From NCBI GenBank assembly GCA_964636325.1, contig CAZWRV010000141.1:1-11295 (forward strand): 11,295 bases of DNA, written 5' to 3'. Shown piece by piece: positions 1 through 6,215 of the stretch. Made by a program: the position numbers and the translations under genes. Position 1 is the first letter of the stretch. The number at the start of each line of letters is the position of its first letter. The notes beneath the pieces were generated by a model. It did not search any database, had not been told where the DNA came from, and saw only the letters and a list, made by a program, of their open reading frames with translations. The DNA is from CAZWRV01 sp964636325 (GTDB lineage Bacteria; Verrucomicrobiota; Lentisphaeria; Victivallales; GWF2-50-93).

Positions 1-32
1 AAGAAAAGAAGCCAGCTGTCTTGAGGCTGGCT
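1..32 (-). terminator. Possible minus-strand intrinsic terminator hairpin
   Basis: A 7-bp perfect stem (positions 10-16 pairing with 26-32) encloses a 9-nt loop. Read on the minus strand it is followed by the T-rich run TCTTTTCTT at positions 9-1, which is the layout of a rho-independent terminator. The nearest minus-strand coding remnant ends about 870 bases away at 899, so its target gene is unclear. It may instead mark a rearrangement junction next to the truncated hydrolase gene. Confidence 0.3.
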
Positions 33-106
33 ACATACTTCGCTGAATACTTACTATCGACCTCTACTTTTCTTGCACGCGTCCTGAGTTCGCCGCCCGC
101 GGCGAG

Positions 107-898
107 ATGCGGGTTTTCATGGGCAATTTCCTTTGCCAGGCTGTTGAAGTCGAATCGGGAAAGCTCATGACTCTCCGCCTAAATCCGCCAGGTGCCTTCT
201 CCGGCGTCCGGAATGAAAGTTTGAACACCGGCGGTTTTGCAAGCGATGTCTGGCGGCTGATTATGAATCGCGGTGCCACGTTCTGCATCCACGGTATCGA
301 TGCTCACGGGCATGCCGTCCGACCGCCGAAGGCGAAGGAGCTGCCTGAAGTCAACTGGCTCGCCTACGGTTCCTCGATTACTAATTCCAGCCTCGACGGC
401 TATCCGCATGTCGCAGCGCAGATTCTGCGGGCGCAGGTGCAGAACAAGGGGATGAGCGGAGCGTGCCATCTCGAAAAGGAACTTGTCGACTGGCTGGTCG
501 ACGGATGCAAGTGGGATATTGCGACCATCGAGATGGGCATCAACATGAGAGGGTGCTTCACTCCGGCACAGTTCGAGGAGAGAGCCCGCTATACGCTTGA
601 CCGTTTCGCCGGCACAGGACGTCCAGTCCTTGTAACGAATCTCTTCCCCAATGGCCTTACACCCGGCAACTCCCTGGATCCTGAAAATTCCTTGACGAAG
701 ACCGAGCAGGCATTCAACGATACTGTTGCCCGACTGGTTTCCAGAAAGAAAGCCCGGAATCTACACTTCGTGCCCAGCGAAGATATTCTCGACGACTTCA
801 CAGGTCTCTCCGGCGACCTGGTCCATCCGACCAGCTACGGCCATGCACTGATGGGGGCTAACCTTGCGCGAATTATCAAGGAGAAGCTGCTCCGCTGA
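107..898 (+). CDS. SGNH/GDSL-type acylhydrolase, probably 5'-truncated
   Basis: This is a serine hydrolase of the SGNH fold, a family that includes esterases, carbohydrate deacetylases and sialate O-acetylesterase-like enzymes. The substrate cannot be read from the sequence. From ATG 107 (263 aa) the blocks appear in order: YGSSIT at residues 87-92, where S90 aligns with the nucleophile of GDSI and the usual Asp is Ser; a glycine block NKGMSG; MGIN with N146; and DLVHP with D237 and H240. The catalytic set is complete. About 85 residues precede block I and look like the end of an N-terminal beta-sandwich domain. The frame is open upstream to codon 47, after a TGA at 44-46, and the extra residues read like coding sequence. 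No good ribosome binding site precedes ATG 107 or ATG 119. Related proteins, as I remember them, are longer at the N-terminus, so a 5' truncation or an upstream stop mutation is likely. The stop codon directly abuts that of the opposing FG-GAP remnant. Confidence 0.82.
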   Translation: MRVFMGNFLCQAVEVESGKLMTLRLNPPGAFSGVRNESLNTGGFASDVWRLIMNRGATFCIHGIDAHGHAVRPPKAKELPEVNWLAYGSSITNSSLDGYPHVAAQILRAQVQNKGMSGACHLEKELVDWLVDGCKWDIATIEMGINMRGCFTPAQFEERARYTLDRFAGTGRPVLVTNLFPNGLTPGNSLDPENSLTKTEQAFNDTVARLVSRKKARNLHFVPSEDILDDFTGLSGDLVHPTSYGHALMGANLARIIKEKLLR

Positions 899-1649
899 TC
901 AATACAGAGTGAAGTCGACCCCGCAGCCGATCTCGGTGCATTTTTCAACGGCCCGGCCGCACTCATTCCGGAAGATGTAGACCGCATATGGCGCGGTTAT
1001 GCAGAGGTCTGAAATCCCGTCTCCATCCATGTCGCCTCGGATTACGACGTTACCGACTTCTCCTTCCGCGGGCGGGCATCCCGCATATATGTCGGACTGG
1101 ACTTCCATAGTCCAGATGGCCTGCCGCAAGTTTCGGCGCATTTGAGAGAGCCCATCGGATCTGACCGTCCGGATTCAGCATGCAGAATCCGGCCATTATC
1201 TCGTCGCGGCCGTCCCTGTCGATGTCCACCGTATACGGCTGGTGAGCTGTGCGGTAACCTCCGGGCTGCCTGGCCGTCCAAAGGGCCTTTCCATCCTTGT
1301 CCATCGCATGAATCTGCGTGTAGCGGTCCTTTATCAGGACATCAGTTGCGCGCGGGCCGCCGGTGAGGTTAGCGAAGACCAGGCAGTCGGTCGCCTCCTT
1401 GGGAATCGGGAGCCTTCTGCGTTCTTTGCCGGTTGCGCCGCCAAGCTCGACCAGGAATCCATCCGTGCAGAGGATCACTTCGTTCGCCCCGTCGCCGTCC
1501 CAGTCGTATATCTGGCATGCGACGTCATGGTGCCATCCGCGTCTGCCGGCGCTGAAGTCCCCCCAGCGCCAAAGAAGATTACCGTTGAGATCATATGCTG
1601 ACACGGAACTGGTGCTGCCGGATCCGCTAGGTCTTCCATTTTTCCTCAT
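899..1649 (-). pseudogene. FG-GAP/VCBS-repeat protein, frameshifted
   Basis: Two minus-strand frames together make one protein of about 250 residues. The upstream frame starts at ATG 1649, with AAAGGA about 9 nt before it. It carries calcium-binding-type loops DWDGDGANE and DIDRDGRDE, and blade-like segments ending in NGNLLWRW, DGKALW and DGQIRW. It stays sensible to GHLD near 1116. The other frame then continues with a third loop, DMDGDGISD, and a plausible C-terminus ending GVDFTLY at 899. Moving between the frames needs one skipped base at about 1105-1116, so a 1-base insertion (or 2-base loss) fits. The repeats suggest a beta-propeller of the kind found in FG-GAP proteins and rhamnogalacturonan-lyase-like proteins, usually extracytoplasmic. 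No signal peptide is visible, so the 5' end may also be missing. A sequencing error could mimic the frameshift. Confidence 0.7.
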
Positions 1650-1675
1650 GGTCTTTATTCCTTTGCAGAATTAAA

Positions 1676-1720
1676 AATCGACAGAATCGACAGATTCGGC
1701 AGATTCGAGTGATTCGGGAT
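1676..1720. repeat. Degenerate 9-bp tandem repeat, five units
   Basis: Five consecutive 9-mers fill most of the gap between the FG-GAP remnant and the URO-D-like gene: AATCGACAG twice, then ATTCGGCAG, ATTCGAGTG and ATTCGGGAT. The first two are identical and the rest diverge progressively. A similar but more decayed run (AATTGACAG, AGTAACAG, GATTGAGCAG) lies at 11043-11076, suggesting a dispersed family. Confidence 0.75.
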
Positions 1721-1736
1721 GTTCTGAAAAAAATCG

Positions 1737-2852
1737 TTAGAATGCCATGCGTTTCCAGCCGGGTGGCGGATTGGGATCAAGACCGAGTATTTCGCGCGCA
1801 GTTCGGACATAATAGCGGTAGGCTGTTATCGGTGTGCCGTTAGTGATGCGGTGATCCAGTCCGAAGACGGCACCGCCACGGCGCATCATCGGCTGCAGCT
1901 TGTATTCCAGTTCGGCACGGATCTCCTTTTCCGGACGCCTCAGCACGTGCTTGTCAATGCCGCCCATTACTGCAAGCTTCCGGCCATATGTCTTCCGGAC
2001 CTGAACGATGTCCATGCCGGCGGCTGGCTCCATCGGATACATGCAATTGATTCCCGCTTCGAGGAAAGACGGGATGACCGGGTTCATGTTGCCGTCGGAA
2101 TCCTGCTGGAACAAACGTGTTCCCCTTGCTGAAAGCAGGTCCCATGCCTTCCGATAATACGGATGGACAAACTCGCGGATCTGCGCGGGGCCGAAGAGAG
2201 GGCCGCTTTTTCCTGCCATGTCTTCATGGACTGAGAGCACGTCGACTTTAACGGAGGAGCTGACCTTTTCCAATATGTGCAATAGCGTCTCTCCTATTGT
2301 CGAGAGGATGTCATGGACAAGCTCAGGATGCTCATGGCAGGCGACGCAGAGCTCCTCCTCGCCCATGAGCTGCCTTGGCTCGTTGAAGCCGCCCGGCATG
2401 GAGACCACAACCAGCGACCCGTCGCCGCGGGCTCGCAGCGCCTCCTCGCGCCAGCCGTCCGCGAAGCGCTTTTCGTCGAACTCATACATGGGCTTCATAC
2501 GGAGCCACGAATCCATATCCTTAACCGGGAAGCCGAGGGGCAGGGGAATCGTCGCGGCGCCTTTGCAGAGCTTTGTCAGGCGTCCGAATCGGTCGCGGAC
2601 GATCCGGTGCTCCGATGTATCCTCCACCACCGATTCCGGAAAACCGCCAAGCAATCCTGTGTTGACCGCGACATGGTGCTTCCTGGCATAATCAAATCCG
2701 AATGCGGTGAGCGCGATCTCATCTTCAGACGCACCCTGGGAACGCCATTCGTCCTCAAGCCCGACCAAGAGGCCGAAAAGCTCCACAAATATGGGCCTTT
2801 CGCCGCCGCCACCGACCATGTAGTCCAGATATTCGTCCCTCAGTATTTCCAT
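1737..2852 (-). CDS. Uroporphyrinogen-decarboxylase-like (URO-D/MtaA-CmuA family) protein
   Basis: The 371-aa product belongs to the broad URO-D family (PF01208), which includes haem-pathway HemE and corrinoid/coenzyme-M methyltransferases such as MtaA and CmuA. It is probably not HemE: the N-terminal PxWxMRQAGRY-type block of HemE is absent. Conserved-looking blocks are HEDMAGK at 209-215, QDSDGN at 250-255, GGIDK at 297-301 and DHRITNGTP at 333-341, all in the C-terminal half where the barrel's active-site strands lie. Paralogues of this kind are common in PVC bacteria, often beside glycoside-related genes, and their reactions are mostly unknown; a methyltransferase or demethylase role is only an inference. 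The start at 2852 has AGGGGG about 6 nt upstream. There is no downstream partner on its strand except the decayed FG-GAP gene, 87 bases away. No signal peptide is visible, so it should be cytoplasmic. Confidence 0.88.
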   Translation of the reverse strand: MEILRDEYLDYMVGGGGERPIFVELFGLLVGLEDEWRSQGASEDEIALTAFGFDYARKHHVAVNTGLLGGFPESVVEDTSEHRIVRDRFGRLTKLCKGAATIPLPLGFPVKDMDSWLRMKPMYEFDEKRFADGWREEALRARGDGSLVVVSMPGGFNEPRQLMGEEELCVACHEHPELVHDILSTIGETLLHILEKVSSSVKVDVLSVHEDMAGKSGPLFGPAQIREFVHPYYRKAWDLLSARGTRLFQQDSDGNMNPVIPSFLEAGINCMYPMEPAAGMDIVQVRKTYGRKLAVMGGIDKHVLRRPEKEIRAELEYKLQPMMRRGGAVFGLDHRITNGTPITAYRYYVRTAREILGLDPNPPPGWKRMAF

Positions 2853-2897
2853 AGGTTTCCCCCTAGTTCTACCATGTTCATCCAGCAGGAAAACGGG

Positions 2898-3052
2898 TGA
2901 ATGGATGCTTGGATGAATGGATGGTTGGGTTTGTTTTCAAGCTGATGTCCATTTGTCTTCCTGCAGCGGGGAAATGTTAATATGTTTTGTATGCAAATTA
3001 AGATTATGACATCTCCATTAACTCCTTGATGCGCAATCATCCGGTCATCCAA
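2898..3052. repeat. TGGATG-type repeats: 16-bp tandem pair plus inverted copy
   Basis: Two adjacent 16-mers at 2898-2913 and 2914-2929 match at 14 of 16 positions, both beginning TGAATGGATG. A 19-mer at 2909-2927 recurs in inverted orientation at 3034-3052 with 16 of 19 matches. The inverted pair encloses about 106 bases and fills most of the 214-base gap between the URO-D-like gene and the lipoprotein gene. I found no convincing promoter inside it, although the URO-D-like gene must be transcribed from here or from further upstream. Confidence 0.65.
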
Positions 3053-3066
3053 CCAACCAATCTATT

Positions 3067-4092
3067 TCACGGTTTCGGCTTTTGTGCTTCGTTGAGAAGC
3101 TCCTTTGGGAAGCTGATGCCCAGCTTCTTGGCCATGTCATGGTTAAGTACCACGTTGCGTTCGGCAACTGAGACGATTGGCATTTCGGCCGGACTTTCGC
3201 CGCGGAGGACACGTGCGGCCATCTTTCCGGCCGCGAAGCCGCTCTTGCGCCAGCCGATTCCTACGCCTAGAAGGGCACCGCGGTCCACGAAATCAGGATC
3301 GTTGATGACCAGCGGGAGCTTTGCGTCGGACACCGGCCTGATGACGGCCTCCAGGGCCTGGAATACGGTGTTGTCGCCGGTGATCCATACGGCGTCCGGT
3401 CCTTTCGCGAGGAGTGCCTGGGTGGCCGCGAGGACTTCCGCAGTGGAAGTGACCGTCACTTCCAGAAGCTCTATCCCATTATCCTTAAGGGCCTTGCGTG
3501 CGATCCCTACCGCCTTTACGGAGTTCGCCTCCGACGCATTGTAGACTGTCCCGAGCCTCTTCGCGTCCGGGCATAGCTGGATGATGATGCGCATGGTATC
3601 CTCTATCGGCGGAAAGGACGCCACTCCCGTAGCGTTGGGTATGTGGTCCTCGAAGCTCTTTCCGGCGCCGGCGCCGATGGGGTCGTATGTGTATACGAAG
3701 ACCATCGGGGTCTTATTCACGGTTCCGAATGCTGCTGAGAGGCATGGCGTGGACATCGGCACGAGAAGGTCCAGCCCCTCCGAGTCCAGGGACTGCATCA
3801 TCTGGGGAAGCTGGCTTATTTCGCCGAAGCCGTGCCTCTTAATCACCTTGAGGTTTCTGCCCTCCTTGAAGCCTTCCGACGCGAGGCCTTCGAGATAGCC
3901 TTCGATTGCGTTGTCCGCCGCCGCATCCGGGCCGAAGGATGCGAACGCGATCCGGTAGACGTGCCCCCCGCCTTCTGCGGCGGCTGATGCCTGTTCCTCC
4001 TTGCCGCAGCCGGAGGATATCGCGGCCAGAAGGACGGCAGCCGCAAATATTATAATCGGATCGGCCTTGATTGTCCTGATTCGCATATGCAT
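3067..4092 (-). CDS. ABC transporter substrate-binding lipoprotein (ABC_sub_bind, COG2984 type)
   Basis: The 341-aa product looks like a periplasmic binding lipoprotein of the PF04392 family, whose studied relatives include TrpX-type tryptophan/tyrosine binding proteins. The N-terminus has basic residues, a hydrophobic stretch at about 12-25 and a lipobox-like SSGC with C29 as the lipidation site. The mature domain then shows the family's landmarks: MSTPCLSAAF at 113-122, DPIGAGAGKS at 137-146, NATGV at 153-157, the loop YNASEANSV at 184-192, and GDNTVFQAL. It is transcribed divergently from the transporter operon across a 90-bp gap, so it probably supplies substrate to the permease/ATPase encoded there. 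The ligand is unknown; an aromatic amino acid is only suggested by the family. A second in-frame ATG at codon 3 is an alternative start. The ribosome binding site is weak for both. Confidence 0.9.
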   Translation of the reverse strand: MHMRIRTIKADPIIIFAAAVLLAAISSGCGKEEQASAAAEGGGHVYRIAFASFGPDAAADNAIEGYLEGLASEGFKEGRNLKVIKRHGFGEISQLPQMMQSLDSEGLDLLVPMSTPCLSAAFGTVNKTPMVFVYTYDPIGAGAGKSFEDHIPNATGVASFPPIEDTMRIIIQLCPDAKRLGTVYNASEANSVKAVGIARKALKDNGIELLEVTVTSTAEVLAATQALLAKGPDAVWITGDNTVFQALEAVIRPVSDAKLPLVINDPDFVDRGALLGVGIGWRKSGFAAGKMAARVLRGESPAEMPIVSVAERNVVLNHDMAKKLGISFPKELLNEAQKPKP

Positions 4093-4110
4093 AATAAAAC
4101 CCGCGCATCG

Positions 4111-4138
4111 TTGCTTTAATCGGCGCTAAAGCTATATT
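4111..4138 (+). promoter_or_regulatory. Candidate sigma-70-type promoter of the transporter operon
   Basis: TTGCTT at 4111-4116 and TATATT at 4133-4138 are separated by 16 bp in the 90-bp divergent gap. Transcription would begin near 4145, giving a short leader before ATG 4183. No equally good promoter is visible for the divergent lipoprotein gene; TTGGAA on the minus strand (4142-4137) with a poor -10 overlaps the same region. This is read by eye only. Confidence 0.45.
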
Positions 4139-4182
4139 CCAAAACTCATAAGACAAGTTGATTGAGCTTGCATAAATGGCTT

Positions 4183-6207
4183 ATGGCTTTCATAGTTAAA
4201 AGACTTATCCTTGGCGTCGGCTTGATAGCGCTCTGTTCGGTCATCCTTCTCCTTTCCGATCTTCCCCGCAAAGGCAGGGATTTTAGGAAATTCGGAGCTT
4301 CGCCGAAGAATGAGGCTCTGCCGAAGATTGCGATACTGAAATTTTCCAGCAGGCAGGTGCTTGACGACACGGTGGCCGGCGTATTGGACGCCCTCGGGAA
4401 GAAGGGTTTCCATGACAATGGGAACATACAGATAAGGCAGTTTAATCCTGAGAACGATCTCCCCACCGCGAACAGCATGGCCAAGTCAATCGTCGACGGA
4501 GGATACAGGATGGTGATCACTGCCAGCACTCCGATGCTGCAGGTGATGGCGGCTGCGAACAAGGAGGGCAAGGTCGTCCATGTCTTCGGCGCAGTAACGG
4601 ACCCTTTCGTCTCGGGCGTGGGCATAAGCCGGGAGAACAGCTTCGACAGGCCGAAGCATCTCGTCGGGGTCGGCACATTCCAGCCGGTGAAGGAGCTCTT
4701 CAGGCTTGCCAAGAAATGCCGTCCGGAACTTAGGAAGGTCGGCGTTGTCTGGTGCACGTCCGAAACGTGTTCCGAGGCTTGCGTCAGGCTCGCAAGGGAG
4801 GTCTGCAAGGACGAACTCGGGATAGAGCTCCTCGAAGCCACGGTGGACAATTCGAACCAGGTGCTGGAAGCGGCGGGCTCACTGGTCGCGCGTGGCGCGG
4901 AGGCTCTGTGGATTGGCGGCGACAACATAGTGGAGTCGGCCGTTTCGTCGGTGGTAAAGGCCGCCGCCGACGGCAGGATTCCGGTGATCGCGAACGCGCC
5001 GAACCATGCCGAGAAAGGTGTCCTAATAGCGATGGGCTCGGACTATTTCGAGGTGGGCAATTCGGTCGGCAGCATCGCCGCGGACATCCTGTCAGGGGAA
5101 AGTCCTATGTCATTTCCGGTGAAGAACTACGCTCCGGAAAAGCTTGCGCTCAACTTGGATGTCCCTGACAAGCTTAATCCGAAGTGGAGCATCCCCTCCG
5201 ACGTGATAGCCTCCGCAGCGATAATTGTGAAGGACGGGCGGACCGATGCGGCCGCTGCGAAGCTCGCGCCGGGGGCGAAGAGGAATCCTCGGACCGTGAT
5301 CAGTGAAGGGAAGCATCTGAAGATGTTTTTCGCGAACTACAACGAGACGTCCCACGTCGAAGAGACTTTAGAAGGATTTACGGACGAGATGGGGAAGCTC
5401 GGCTTCAGGCAGGGGGCCGACTTCGATGTAAGAATCACCAATGCGCAGGGCGACATGCCTGCACTGCTTGCGACGATGGACACCGTGAAGGAGCTGAAGC
5501 CGGACTTCCTCCTGCTGACTTCCACGCCTGCACTGCAGGCGGCGCTCTCTAAGGGGATAGCGTGCAACGTGGTATTCGGGAGCGTTGCGGATCCTGTCCT
5601 TGCTGGCGCCGGCAAAAGTCCGGAGGAGCATTTGCCGAACATCACGGGGATATCGACGATGAGCGACTTCGAAGGCATGATCGGCCTGATCAAGAAATAC
5701 TTTCCAGCAGCAAAGAAGATAGGGACACTGTATGCTCCGGGCGAAATCAATTCCGTCCTATACAAGGAGAAGCTCGAGGCGGTGGCCCGCGCGGCAGGCA
5801 TAAGCGTAGAGGCCGTCGCGGTAAGCGCTCCGATCGAGACGGCGGATGCCGCCGCGGCGCTCATCGGCAAGAGGATCGACATACTTTGCCAGATTTCCGA
5901 CAACCTGACCGACGCGGGTTTCTCGGGAATAGTCCAGGCCGGGCGCGCAGCGAAGGTCCCGGTGTTCTCGTTCATAGGCACGAAGGTCGAGTCCGGCGGC
6001 GCGGCCGTCGCCGTTGCAAGAGATTATGTCCAGGTGGGGCGCGACATGGCGGCGCTTGTCAGGCGTATCGTGAACGGGGAGAAGGTATCCGAGATCCCTT
6101 TCAGGAATGCGAGCAAGACGGAGACTGTGGTCAATGTTTCAAATGCGGAATCTTTCGGCCTGCGCCTGCCTGACGATCTCGTAAATTCGGCCGACAGAAA
6201 GTATTGA
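4183..6207 (+). CDS. Tandem-domain ABC substrate-binding protein (two fused ABC_sub_bind domains)
   Basis: Starting at ATG 4183 the product is 674 aa. A TTG at 4162 would add seven residues; neither start has a strong ribosome binding site, but ATG 4183 begins directly at MAFIVKR before a hydrophobic segment (residues 8-25) without a good lipobox, suggesting an uncleaved membrane anchor. Two full PF04392-type domains follow, at about 47-340 and 379-670, joined by an alanine-rich linker. Paired landmarks are STPMLQV/STPALQAAL, FGAVTDPF/FGSVADPV, GGDNIVESA/ISDNLTDAG and DYFEVG/DYVQVG. Domain 2 keeps the loop YAPGEINSV (517-525) seen in the separate lipoprotein, and also GAGKS and NITG. In domain 1 the same loop is replaced by WCTSETCSEAC (190-200), with C208 close by. 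The family norm is one domain of about 320 aa. The gene heads the operon, eight bases before the STAS gene. The domains probably face the periplasm and deliver ligand to the permease, or sense it. Confidence 0.9.
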   Translation: MAFIVKRLILGVGLIALCSVILLLSDLPRKGRDFRKFGASPKNEALPKIAILKFSSRQVLDDTVAGVLDALGKKGFHDNGNIQIRQFNPENDLPTANSMAKSIVDGGYRMVITASTPMLQVMAAANKEGKVVHVFGAVTDPFVSGVGISRENSFDRPKHLVGVGTFQPVKELFRLAKKCRPELRKVGVVWCTSETCSEACVRLAREVCKDELGIELLEATVDNSNQVLEAAGSLVARGAEALWIGGDNIVESAVSSVVKAAADGRIPVIANAPNHAEKGVLIAMGSDYFEVGNSVGSIAADILSGESPMSFPVKNYAPEKLALNLDVPDKLNPKWSIPSDVIASAAIIVKDGRTDAAAAKLAPGAKRNPRTVISEGKHLKMFFANYNETSHVEETLEGFTDEMGKLGFRQGADFDVRITNAQGDMPALLATMDTVKELKPDFLLLTSTPALQAALSKGIACNVVFGSVADPVLAGAGKSPEEHLPNITGISTMSDFEGMIGLIKKYFPAAKKIGTLYAPGEINSVLYKEKLEAVARAAGISVEAVAVSAPIETADAAAALIGKRIDILCQISDNLTDAGFSGIVQAGRAAKVPVFSFIGTKVESGGAAVAVARDYVQVGRDMAALVRRIVNGEKVSEIPFRNASKTETVVNVSNAESFGLRLPDDLVNSADRKY

Positions 6208-6215
6208 GGGCCAGC

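Noticed and set aside
1676..1720. Short regular repeats considered as a CRISPR array
   Set aside because: Units are 9 bp, directly abutting, with no spacers, and no cas gene is present.
1737..2852. Assignment as HemE, the haem-pathway uroporphyrinogen decarboxylase
   Set aside because: The N-terminal MRQAGRY-type block of HemE is missing and no other haem gene is nearby; a paralogous methyltransferase-like group fits better.
2960..3005. Imperfect palindrome TTAATATG...GCAAATTAA as an operator or promoter
   Set aside because: Only the outer five bases and a few inner ones pair, and no hexamers with proper spacing could be found.
4146..4928. Long minus-strand open frame (260 codons) opposite the tandem binding protein gene
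   Set aside because: It lies wholly antisense to a gene with clear family motifs. Its serine/leucine/proline-rich translation is the usual shadow of GC-rich coding sequence, and it shows no motif.
5337..5981. Minus-strand open frame of 214 codons within the second binding domain
   Set aside because: Antisense shadow of a well-supported domain, with no ribosome binding site or motif.
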